A DNA stretch of 47,028 nt from OPU3-GD-OMZ sp001901525 (GTDB lineage Bacteria > Pseudomonadota > Gammaproteobacteria > Methylococcales > Methylomonadaceae), in NCBI GenBank assembly GCA_963981505.1, contig CAXCEI010000009.1, positions 1 through 47,028 on the forward strand, written 5' to 3'. The notes beneath the pieces were generated by a model. The model saw nothing but the letters and a program-made list of their open reading frames with translations. It did not search any database and was not told the origin of the DNA. The position numbers were made by a program, and so were the translations under genes. Of the stretch, positions 26,801 through 34,451 are shown piece by piece; the stretch's first letter is position 1, and each line of letters opens with the position of its first letter.

Positions 26801-27880
26801 ATCAATTTTCATAGCATTGGATATATAAGGCCCCCGGTCAAGCTCATTAACAAACAGAGTCTCTATATCAGTAATTCCAACAGCTTGGATAGCCGTTAAT
26901 AATTCATCCGTAATTTCCGCATTCACTTCAGCAACTAATTCACCGGTTGACTCATCAACCAAATTATTAGCTAATAATTTTCCAAACAAGTAATCCCTAG
27001 GAACTTCAATCTGATTAACACCGGCCTTAGTCATTTGTCGAATCTGCTTAGCGGTGACCCGTCGTCCTTCTTCGACAAAAACTTTTCCTTCATGGGTAAT
27101 ATCAAACGTGGCAATATCACCCCTTAAACGCTCAGGAATAATATCAAACACATATCGATCATCAGATAAACTGAACTTATTAGTTTCATAGAACAATGAA
27201 ATAATTTCTTCATTATTGTATGAAAGTGCTTTTAGCAAAATAGTTGCCGGAATCTTACGGCGTCTATCAATTCTTACAAATAAGGTGTCTTTATGATCAA
27301 ACTCGAAATCCAACCAAGATCCGCGGTAAGGTATAACTCGAGCATTAAAGAGTAATTTCCCAGATGAATGTGTTTTACCTTTGTCATGATCAAAGAAAAC
27401 GCCAGGTGAGCGGTGTAATTGCGAAACAATAACACGTTCAGTACCATTAATAACGAACGTACCATTTTCCGTCATCAACGGTAATTCACCCATATATACT
27501 TCTTGTTCTCGTACGTCTTTCACTACTTTGGCAGACAACGGCGATTCTTTATCGTAGATCACCAACCGCACCAAAACACGTAACGGAGCCGCATAAGTCA
27601 CACCACGCTGCTGACACTCCCGAACATCAAAAACAGGCTCGCCGAGTCGATAACTCACATATTCCAAGACAGCATAGCCGGAATGACTTACAATTGGAAA
27701 AACAGTTGTAAAAGCTGCATGCAACCCTAACTCTTCCCGAGTTTCAGGGGATTGACCTGACTGTAAAAAATTAGCGTACGAATCAATTTGTGTGGCAAGA
27801 AGATAAGGTACATCAATAACCTCTGAGGCCTTGCCAAAATTATTACGGATTCGTTTTTTCTCGGTAAAAGAGTAGACCAT
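23801..27880 (-). CDS. rpoB: RNA polymerase beta subunit
   Basis: 1359 aa. The start at 27880 gives [17 protein letters not shown], with AAGGA 10 bp before it; the frame extends six codons further to a TTG without family support. The rifampicin region ([19 protein letters not shown], then [13 protein letters not shown]) appears wild type, and the C-terminal [20 protein letters not shown] is intact. The intergenic attenuator at 27938-27966 precedes it. Confidence 0.98.
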   Translation of the reverse strand: [1359 protein letters not shown]

Positions 27881-27937
27881 AGTGCGTGTTTCCTTCAACG
27901 TAAAGAACGGTATTTCTGATTAGCTTACACAAACAGT

Positions 27938-27966
27938 AAAAGGCCGGTGACCATAAGTCACCAGCC
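27938..27966 (-). terminator. rplL-rpoB intergenic attenuator hairpin
   Basis: Minus-strand stem GGCTGGTGAC/GTCACCGGCC (10 pairs, one G-U) with a five-base loop followed by TTTT. It sits 47 bp after rplL and 58 bp before rpoB, the same position as the partial terminator that sets the L7/L12 to beta ratio in E. coli. The short U tract fits partial readthrough. Confidence 0.8.
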
Positions 27967-28012
27967 AGATACCTATAATAGGCTATGCCTAATTAACAGA
28001 GTAGAAATTAAA

Positions 28013-28387
28013 TTATTTAATTTCTACAGAAGCACCCGCTTCTTCAAGCTGTTTTTTAACTTCTTCAGCTTCTGTACTACTAACGCCTTCTTTTACAGTT
28101 GAAGGCACGCCGTCTACTTCTGCTTTAGCTTCTTTCAAACCTAAACCAGTTATAGCACGAACGGCTTTAATAACTGCAACTTTATTTGAACCTTGACTTG
28201 TCAAGACTACGTCAAACTCAGTTTGTTCTTCAGCAGCAGCGCCACCGTCAGCAGCGGCAGGAGCAGCAGCAACGGCTGCTGCAGCAGAAACGCCAAATTT
28301 TTCTTCCATTGCAGAAATCAGGTCAACGACTTCCATTACACTCATGTTTGAAATCGCTTCCAGAATATCTTCTTGTGAAAGTGCCAT
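28013..28387 (-). CDS. rplL: 50S ribosomal protein L7/L12
   Basis: 124 aa stalk protein. N-terminal dimer domain (MALSQEDILEAISNMSVMEV), an alanine-rich hinge at about 35-53, and the C-terminal factor-binding domain (VAVIKAVRAITGLGLKEAKA). It lies 50 bp after rplJ. Confidence 0.98.
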   Translation of the reverse strand: MALSQEDILEAISNMSVMEVVDLISAMEEKFGVSAAAAVAAAPAAADGGAAAEEQTEFDVVLTSQGSNKVAVIKAVRAITGLGLKEAKAEVDGVPSTVKEGVSSTEAEEVKKQLEEAGASVEIK

Positions 28388-28437
28388 AATTTTATTCCTC
28401 TATATTTTTGTTTCGTTTGTTACATGTGAAAGAGACT

Positions 28438-28965
28438 TTATGCTGCTTCTTTCTGATCTTTAATCGCTGCAACGGTACGTGTTAACTTAGCATGGGGTTC
28501 AGCTAAAGTACGGACAAATTTCTCTACCGGTGCTTTCATCAATGCCATTAACATACTGATGGCTTGATCACGCGTCGGTAGCATTGCTAAACGTTTCAAC
28601 TCGGAGGCATCATACAACTGCCCACCAATAGAAACTAACTTAGTCACTAATTTATCATGTTCTTTTGCAAAATCATTGATTACACGCGGAGCCGATCCAG
28701 GATCTTCCATTGAAAATGCAAATATCAGAGGTCCTGTCATACCCTCTTTCATGCATTCAAATTCCGTTCCTTCAACAGCTCGTTGTGCCAACGTATTTTT
28801 TACCACACGCAGATAAACACCCGATTCACGAGCAACCCGACGTAATTCTGTCAACTCTCCTACCGTTAAGCCACGGTATTCAGCAGCAATTGCCGAGTGC
28901 GCGTCAGCGGCGATAGCAGCAACCTCTTCGACGACAAGTTTTTTGTCATCCAGTCCTAATGCCAC
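28438..28965 (-). CDS. rplJ: 50S ribosomal protein L10
   Basis: 175 aa stalk base protein that anchors L7/L12 dimers and, in E. coli, represses its own operon by binding the leader. The start is GTG at 28965, with a strong GGAGGT five bases upstream. AAEYRGLTVGELTELRRVAR and YLRVVKNTLAQRA are family motifs. A long leader (29202-28966) precedes it. Confidence 0.97.
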   Translation of the reverse strand: MALGLDDKKLVVEEVAAIAADAHSAIAAEYRGLTVGELTELRRVARESGVYLRVVKNTLAQRAVEGTEFECMKEGMTGPLIFAFSMEDPGSAPRVINDFAKEHDKLVTKLVSIGGQLYDASELKRLAMLPTRDQAISMLMALMKAPVEKFVRTLAEPHAKLTRTVAAIKDQKEAA

Positions 28966-28984
28966 AATTTACCTCCGAAATTTT

Positions 28985-29170
28985 TCTGATAATTACCAGA
29001 ATTTTTCATAACACATCATTAATCAATTTCCCTAATGATGCACCCTAATAGTTACTTTCACCGATTACTCAGTTCCAGACACCATCTACGCAGGACAACC
29101 TTGTTACTAAGTTGATTATGCTTACGCACCTACGGTCTTTGACGATCACCGAAATCGGTAACCCAAAGTC
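28985..29170 (-). promoter_or_regulatory. L10-type ribosomal protein leader before rplJ
   Basis: The 237-bp rplA-rplJ spacer contains, on the minus strand, TCCTGCGTAGATGGTG (near 29079-29094), which I recall as the conserved core of the L10 leader of Gammaproteobacteria, plus a nearby ACCGATTTCGGT hairpin. Such leaders are bound by the L10-L12 complex to repress rplJL translation. The ends are approximate. Confidence 0.7.
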
Positions 29171-29202
29171 TTAATTAAGAACGTTAATATGTTCTTAAAA
29201 TA

Positions 29203-29898
29203 TTACTCACCTAAACTGCTTTTATCAATCGACAAACCCGGACCCATCGTTGATGACAAGGTGATTTTCTGTAAATAAATTCCTTTCGCAGCGCTCGGCT
29301 TAGCTTTCTTTAAATCTACTATCAAGGCTTCTAAATTTTGCTGAATCGCATCACCCTCAAAGCTAACCTTTCCTACTGTACAATGGATAATCCCTGCTTT
29401 ATCAGTTCGGTAACGCACTTGACCCGATTTTGCATTTTTAACGGCTTGCGCCACATCCGGCGTAACTGTACCTACCTTTGGGTTAGGCATGAGGCCACGT
29501 GGCCCTAAAATCTGACCCAACTGTCCGACAACCCGCATAGCATCCGGTGAGGCGATAACTACGTCAAAATCCATCACGCCTTTTTTAACTTCAGCGGCCA
29601 AATCATCCATACCGACAATATCAGCACCTGCAGCCTTTGCAATATCAGCATTTTCACCCTGAGTGAAAACAGCTACCCGTACCGTTTTGCCGGTACCGTT
29701 TGGCAATACCGTTGCACCACGCACATTTTGATCTGATTTACGTGAATCAACTCCTAAGTTAATACTTACATCAACAGACTCATTAAAATTTGACAGCGCT
29801 ACATCTTTAAGCACGCTGACCGCATCAGTCACAGAGTAAGACTTAGTGGGATCAACTTTTTCCGCAATAACCTTAGCACGTTTAGTTAATTTAGCCAT
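29203..29898 (-). CDS. rplA: 50S ribosomal protein L1
   Basis: 231 aa L1-stalk protein; GPRGLMPNPKVGTVTPDVAQ is the signature. In E. coli L1 represses rplKA translation. Its start directly abuts the rplK stop. A weak 8-bp inverted repeat (29175-29198) lies just after its stop codon. Confidence 0.98.
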   Translation of the reverse strand: MAKLTKRAKVIAEKVDPTKSYSVTDAVSVLKDVALSNFNESVDVSINLGVDSRKSDQNVRGATVLPNGTGKTVRVAVFTQGENADIAKAAGADIVGMDDLAAEVKKGVMDFDVVIASPDAMRVVGQLGQILGPRGLMPNPKVGTVTPDVAQAVKNAKSGQVRYRTDKAGIIHCTVGKVSFEGDAIQQNLEALIVDLKKAKPSAAKGIYLQKITLSSTMGPGLSIDKSSLGE

Positions 29899-30330
29899 TT
29901 ACAAACCCTCCACGATCAGACCCATACTACGAGCGCTACCTGCTATTGATTTTACTGCAGCATCTAAATCTGCCGCATTTAAATCAGGCATTTTAGTCTT
30001 AGCAATCTCTTCTAGTTGCGCACGGGTAACGGTTCCCACTTTATCGATATTAGGAACGCCACTACCTTTAGCTATACCAACCGCTTTTTTTAACAATACT
30101 GATGCTGGCGGTGTTTTGGTGATAAAAGTAAAACTACGATCCGCATACACGCTAATGATTACCGGAATAGGCATGCCTTTTTCTAACTCTTGAGTCTTTG
30201 CATTAAACGCTTTACAAAACTCCATGATATTAACACCATGCTGACCCAATGCTGGCCCGACCGGAGGACTTGGATTAGCCTCACCTGCCTTTACCTGCAG
30301 TTTAATATACGCTTCAATTTTTTTAGCCAT
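29899..30330 (-). CDS. rplK: 50S ribosomal protein L11
   Basis: 143 aa GTPase-centre protein. The proline-rich N-terminal KAGEANPSPPVGPALGQHGV and the C-terminal RNA-binding domain with RSMGLIVEG are clear. It lies 85 bp after nusG; no convincing promoter was seen in that gap. Confidence 0.98.
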   Translation of the reverse strand: MAKKIEAYIKLQVKAGEANPSPPVGPALGQHGVNIMEFCKAFNAKTQELEKGMPIPVIISVYADRSFTFITKTPPASVLLKKAVGIAKGSGVPNIDKVGTVTRAQLEEIAKTKMPDLNAADLDAAVKSIAGSARSMGLIVEGL

Positions 30331-30415
30331 TTGCTCTACTCCATAGTGGGTTCAAACGCCGACTAGGCTCCCCTTTAAACACCTTCAAACAACAAGGGTC
30401 ATTTTTAAAAATTTA

Positions 30416-30949
30416 TCAACCTTTTTCCACTTGAGTAAACTCAAGATCAACGGGCGTTGATCGCCCAAAAATCATAACTGTCACGGTTAAGCGACTCTTC
30501 TCGTAGTTAACTTCCTCAACGACACCATCAAAATCCTTAAAGGGCCCATCAACTACACGCAAAACCTCACCCACCTCAAACAACACCTTCGGTTTAGGCT
30601 TATTAATCCCATCTTCAACACGATTCAATATCAACTCGGCTTCAGCATCGGTAATAGCCGCAGGCTTGTCTGCAGTGCCCCCGATAAAACCTAACACACG
30701 CGGAACATCCCGAACCATATGCCAAGTCACATCACTCAATTCCATTTGAACCAAAACATAGCCAGGAAAAAACTTTCTTTCACTCTTGCGCTGCTGCCCT
30801 GCCCGCATCTCGACAACCTCTTCTGTCGGGACGATTATCTTACCAAAATGGTCTTGTAAGCCTTCGCGCTCAATACGCTCTTCCAATGCCTGACGAACCT
30901 TGTTCTCATAATTCGAGTAGGCATGAATAACATACCATCTAAGAGCCAT
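30416..30949 (-). CDS. nusG: Transcription termination/antitermination factor NusG
   Basis: 177 aa. The N-terminal NGN domain (RWYVIHAYSNYENKVRQALE, GYVLVQMEL) binds RNA polymerase and the C-terminal KOW domain (VGEVLRVVDGPFKDFDGVVE) binds S10/NusE or Rho. It begins one base after the secE stop, with its GGGGG ribosome binding site inside the secE end, so the two are coupled. Confidence 0.98.
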   Translation of the reverse strand: MALRWYVIHAYSNYENKVRQALEERIEREGLQDHFGKIIVPTEEVVEMRAGQQRKSERKFFPGYVLVQMELSDVTWHMVRDVPRVLGFIGGTADKPAAITDAEAELILNRVEDGINKPKPKVLFEVGEVLRVVDGPFKDFDGVVEEVNYEKSRLTVTVMIFGRSTPVDLEFTQVEKG

Positions 30950-30950
30950 G

Positions 30951-31328
30951 CTAGCCCCCTTGACCCGTTAGCACCTGAACTCCCCAAAACAAGAACATAT
31001 CAAACAACCATAAAATCAAGCCAACGACAAAAACCATAGCAAAGACGATTAATGTGGTCTGAACTGTTTCCTGACGGGACGGCCAAACAACCTTCCTGAC
31101 CTCTTGACGCGCCTCACGTACAAAAGCGCTAAAATTACGACCCGTGGTAGACGTTAACGCCATCACCATAGCCACCAAGACAACGGCAACCAATCCAAGC
31201 ACCCGATAAAGTAACGGGAACTCTGAAAAATAATAAAAACCAGCTAACCCTGTGATCACTAAAGATACAGAAAACACCAGTTTTACAACGTCGATAACAG
31301 AGGTTGCCGCTTCAGTTTGAGTTGACAT
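30951..31328 (-). CDS. secE: Protein translocase subunit SecE
   Basis: 125 aa, three predicted membrane spans as in E. coli. The conserved cytoplasmic segment FVREARQEVRKVVWPSRQET clamps SecY. It lies 40 bp after tRNA-Trp and directly before nusG. Confidence 0.97.
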   Translation of the reverse strand: MSTQTEAATSVIDVVKLVFSVSLVITGLAGFYYFSEFPLLYRVLGLVAVVLVAMVMALTSTTGRNFSAFVREARQEVRKVVWPSRQETVQTTLIVFAMVFVVGLILWLFDMFLFWGVQVLTGQGG

Positions 31329-31368
31329 TATTACTCTTTATTTAGATTAAAATTTGAAAATAACAGAA

Positions 31369-31444
31369 TGGCAGGCCAGGAGGGACTCGAACCCCCAACC
31401 CGCGGTTTTGGAGACCGCTGCTCTACCAATTGAGCCACTGACCT
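31369..31444 (-). tRNA. tRNA-Trp (CCA)
   Basis: 76 nt on the minus strand. Acceptor AGGTCAG pairs with CTGGCCT (one G-U), the anticodon loop reads CTCCAAA giving CCA, T loop is TTCGAGT, and the 3' CCA is encoded. It heads the tRNA-Trp-secE-nusG unit. Confidence 0.97.
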
Positions 31445-31458
31445 ACTGTCTACTGCCT

Positions 31459-31487
31459 ATTATAACCATGGCAACCCCAGCTAAAAA
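31459..31487 (-). promoter_or_regulatory. Candidate promoter for tRNA-Trp-secE-nusG
   Basis: A perfect minus-strand -10 TATAAT (31459-31464) places the start near 31452, eight bases before the tRNA 5' end. At 17-bp spacing the -35 is only TTTTTA (31482-31487). The position argues for a real promoter; the weak -35 lowers confidence. It lies in the tufB-tRNA-Trp spacer. Confidence 0.5.
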
Positions 31488-31508
31488 AAGCCAAGATCAC
31501 CATCATTA

Positions 31509-32699
31509 TCACTCTATAATTTTAGCTACTACGCCCGCACCCACTGTGCGACCACCTTCTCTTACTGCGAAACGCAAACCATCTTCCATCGCAATCGGTG
31601 CAATCAACTTAACCGTTACTTGCACGTTATCACCAGGCATAACCATCTCTACACCCTCAGGAAGATCTACCGCTCCTGTTACATCTGTCGTTCTAAAGTA
31701 AAACTGAGGACGATAACCATTAAAAAATGGTGTATGACGACCTCCTTCATCTTTAGACAATACATAAATCTCTGCTTCAAAATGTGTATGCGGATTAATC
31801 GTCTTAGGATGCGCTAACACCTGCCCACGATCTACTTCTTCACGCTTCGTACCACGCAATAAAACACCTACGTTATCGCCCGCCTCACCTTGATCCAACA
31901 ACTTACGGAACATCTCTACACCCGTACACGTCGTTGTCGCTGTCTCTTTTATACCAACAATCTCAATCTCTTCACCCACCTTCACTACACCGCGCTCAAT
32001 ACGACCGGTAACTACGGTGCCTCGACCTGAAATTGAAAATACATCTTCAATCGGCATCAAGAAAGAACCCGCTATCGCTCTTTCGGGCTCAGGAATATAG
32101 GAATCCATCGCTTCAACCAACTTAATGACCGAAGGTGCACCCACTTCACTGGTATCGCCCTCTAATGCTTTCAACGCCGAACCAATAATAACCGGCGTAT
32201 CGTCTCCTGGAAATTCATACAAGTCCAGAAGCTCTCTGACTTCCATCTCAACCAACTCGACCAACTCTTCATCGTCGACCATGTCAGCTTTATTCAAAAA
32301 CACCACAATGTAAGGCACACCCACCTGACGCGCCAGCAAAATGTGCTCGCGAGTTTGTGGCATCGGACCGTCCGCTGCAGAACAAACTAAAATAGCACCG
32401 TCCATTTGTGCCGCACCGGTAATCATGTTCTTCACATAATCCGCGTGACCCGGACAGTCAACGTGCGCATAATGACGATTATCTGACTCATACTCAACAT
32501 GAGACGTTGCAATCGTAATACCGCGCTCACGCTCTTCTGGCGCATTGTCAATATCTGCAAAAGCTTTTGCCTCACCGCCTTGGGCTTCAGCCATCACTTT
32601 CGTAATCGCAGCTGTCAGGGTCGTCTTACCATGATCAACGTGGCCAATCGTGCCGACGTTTACATGGGGTTTGGTACGTTCAAATTTTTCTTTAGCCAT
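31509..32699 (-). CDS. tufB: Elongation factor Tu, copy B
   Basis: 396 aa, identical protein and, by line-by-line reading, identical DNA to tufA at 15000-16190. Identity begins at the ATG and ends at the TGA. It lies 48 bp after tRNA-Thr in the conserved tRNA-tufB arrangement and is followed by tRNA-Trp and secE. Confidence 0.99.
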   Translation of the reverse strand: MAKEKFERTKPHVNVGTIGHVDHGKTTLTAAITKVMAEAQGGEAKAFADIDNAPEERERGITIATSHVEYESDNRHYAHVDCPGHADYVKNMITGAAQMDGAILVCSAADGPMPQTREHILLARQVGVPYIVVFLNKADMVDDEELVELVEMEVRELLDLYEFPGDDTPVIIGSALKALEGDTSEVGAPSVIKLVEAMDSYIPEPERAIAGSFLMPIEDVFSISGRGTVVTGRIERGVVKVGEEIEIVGIKETATTTCTGVEMFRKLLDQGEAGDNVGVLLRGTKREEVDRGQVLAHPKTINPHTHFEAEIYVLSKDEGGRHTPFFNGYRPQFYFRTTDVTGAVDLPEGVEMVMPGDNVQVTVKLIAPIAMEDGLRFAVREGGRTVGAGVVAKIIE

Positions 32700-32747
32700 C
32701 TTACTAAACCTCTACAAAACCTAAATATAATTGTTAAATAAAATTCC

Positions 32748-32822
<75 letters not shown>

Positions 32823-32869
32823 AGAAACTGACCCAACCTAACTACTAAAACAACACAGCCAACCGATTA

Positions 32870-32943
32870 TGGAGCGGGTGATGGGAATCGAACCCACGTG
32901 ATCAGCTTGGAAGGCTGGAGTTCTACCATTGAACTACACCCGC
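32870..32943 (-). tRNA. tRNA-Gly (TCC)
   Basis: 74 nt. Acceptor GCGGGTG pairs with CACCCGC; anticodon loop CTTCCAA gives TCC; encoded 3' CCA. The top pair of the anticodon stem is C27-A43, a mismatch where E. coli has a U-A pair; the other four pairs are normal. Confidence 0.96.
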
Positions 32944-32967
32944 ATTAATCATTGCCTAGTAATAACA

Positions 32968-33052
32968 TGGTGGAGGGGGGAGGATTCGAACCTCCGAAGG
33001 CGGAGCCGTCAGATTTACAGTCTGATCCCTTTGGCCACTCGGGAACCCCTCC
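32968..33052 (-). tRNA. tRNA-Tyr (GTA)
   Basis: 85 nt with a long variable arm (class II). Acceptor GGAGGGG, anticodon loop CTGTAAA giving GTA, encoded CACCA end. First gene of the tRNA-tufB cluster, just after a good promoter. Confidence 0.97.
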
Positions 33053-33068
33053 AGTACAAAAGTCCGAC

Positions 33069-33097
33069 ATTTTGCTCTAATAGAAGCAAACTGTCAA
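33069..33097 (-). promoter_or_regulatory. Promoter of the tRNA-Tyr-Gly-Thr-tufB unit
   Basis: Minus-strand perfect -35 TTGACA (33092-33097), 17-bp spacer and -10 CAAAAT (33069-33074; four of six consensus bases). The start would be near 33062, about ten bases before tRNA-Tyr. Confidence 0.75.
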
Positions 33098-33160
33098 TCA
33101 TTTTCAGCGATTAACCGTAACAAATTTCTTATCCTAACAGCAGTAACCGAGAAATTTAAT

Positions 33161-33742
33161 TTAAAATGCCTGATGAATTTTATTTTTTAACTGATCAAAA
33201 CGCATCTGTACCAGCAACTCTGAATTCAGATGGACACGCTCAAAACCTAACTCGATACTGACCGTATCACTCATCGGGACGGCAGATAAAACATAATCTG
33301 AAACTTTGCGCCTATCCCCAGGATGACCAATACCGATTCGCATTCGATGAAACTGCCCATCACCAAGAGTCGCAACAATATCCCGCAAGCCATTATGACC
33401 ACCATGACCGCCACCGTCTTTGAAGCGTATCACTCCCGCTTCAAAATCTAACTCGTCATGCACAACCAACATTTCCTGCGGCGATATTTTAAAATACCGA
33501 AGCACCTTACCTACCGCCTGACCACTTAAATTCATAAATGTCTGCGGCTTCAAAAATATGACGGATTGACCCGCTATTTTCACTTCCGCAAAATCCGCCT
33601 GAAAACGTGATTCACTACGCCAACTAACGCTCCCTAACTGCGCCAGCCAATCGTCTAAAAACCAAAACCCGACATTATGTCGGGTTTTAATATAATGTTG
33701 CCCCGGATTCCCCAGACCAACGAGCAAGCGTAACTGAGTCAA
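33161..33742 (-). CDS. pth: Peptidyl-tRNA hydrolase
   Basis: 193 aa enzyme that frees tRNA from dropped-off peptidyl-tRNA. LLVGLGNPGQHY, catalytic H22 in TRHNVGF, and VVHDELDFEAG are present. The likely start is a TTG at 33742, which reproduces the family N-terminus (MTQLRLLVGLGNPG); no ATG is available and the ribosome binding site is weak. It follows rplY by 8 bp, the common order prs-rplY-pth. Confidence 0.96.
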   Translation of the reverse strand: MTQLRLLVGLGNPGQHYIKTRHNVGFWFLDDWLAQLGSVSWRSESRFQADFAEVKIAGQSVIFLKPQTFMNLSGQAVGKVLRYFKISPQEMLVVHDELDFEAGVIRFKDGGGHGGHNGLRDIVATLGDGQFHRMRIGIGHPGDRRKVSDYVLSAVPMSDTVSIELGFERVHLNSELLVQMRFDQLKNKIHQAF

Positions 33743-33750
33743 CTATCAAT

Positions 33751-34398
33751 CTATTCTGATATTTCTGAATCGCCCTCAACAGACCCCTCTTCACCACCTG
33801 CATCTTCATCTGCCCCACCCCGAACCGCAGCGACTGAAACAACTGGTAAATCATGATCATCACCCTGCTGCGCTAAAGCAACAATCTCAACACCTTTCGG
33901 CAATCTAATCTCAGACAAGTGGATCGACTCACCCACATCTAACGCTAATAAATCTATTTCGATAAACTCCGGCAAGTTCTTTGGCAAACACGTCACTTCA
34001 ACATCTACTTGACTGTGAGTGACCACAGCGCCCTTCTTAACGCCAACAGCGTTCTCTGCATTAACAAAATGCAATGGCACATGAATACGCAATTTTTCCT
34101 TTGCACTCACACGCTGAAAATCCATATGCAAAACCCTAGGCTTACTTGGATGACGTTGAAGACCTTTTAAAACAGCCTTTTCTTTCTTACCATCAACAAC
34201 CACTTCTAAAATATGCGAATAAACAGCCTCATGTTCTAAGTGCTTAAGCACTTCATTATGTGACAACGTCAACTGCTGAGGCTCTTTTCCTGCACCATAA
34301 ATGATCGCGGGAATCCCACCTTCACGACGCACCGCTTTTGAGGCACTTGTGCCCGCCCCCACTCTTGCTACCGCATCAAACTGAAATACATCCGACAT
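33751..34398 (-). CDS. rplY: 50S ribosomal protein L25, long CTC form
   Basis: 215 aa: an N-terminal 5S rRNA-binding L25 domain (about 1-95, RREGGIPAIIYGAGKEPQQL) plus a C-terminal beta-rich TL5/CTC domain and an acidic tail. E. coli has only the short form. I start at the ATG at 34398 (MSDVFQF), which has AGGAGAG close upstream; the open frame reaches 13 codons further without support. Confidence 0.95.
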   Translation of the reverse strand: MSDVFQFDAVARVGAGTSASKAVRREGGIPAIIYGAGKEPQQLTLSHNEVLKHLEHEAVYSHILEVVVDGKKEKAVLKGLQRHPSKPRVLHMDFQRVSAKEKLRIHVPLHFVNAENAVGVKKGAVVTHSQVDVEVTCLPKNLPEFIEIDLLALDVGESIHLSEIRLPKGVEIVALAQQGDDHDLPVVSVAAVRGGADEDAGGEEGSVEGDSEISE

Positions 34399-34451
34399 TC
34401 TTAACTCTCCTAACCTATATATAAGCAGTACTCGCACCGCATAAAAATCAT

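Noticed and set aside
33122..33157. AAATTTCT/AGAAATTT inverted repeat after pth as a terminator
   Set aside because: Only A/T-rich 8-bp arms around a 20-nt loop and no T run; too weak to call.
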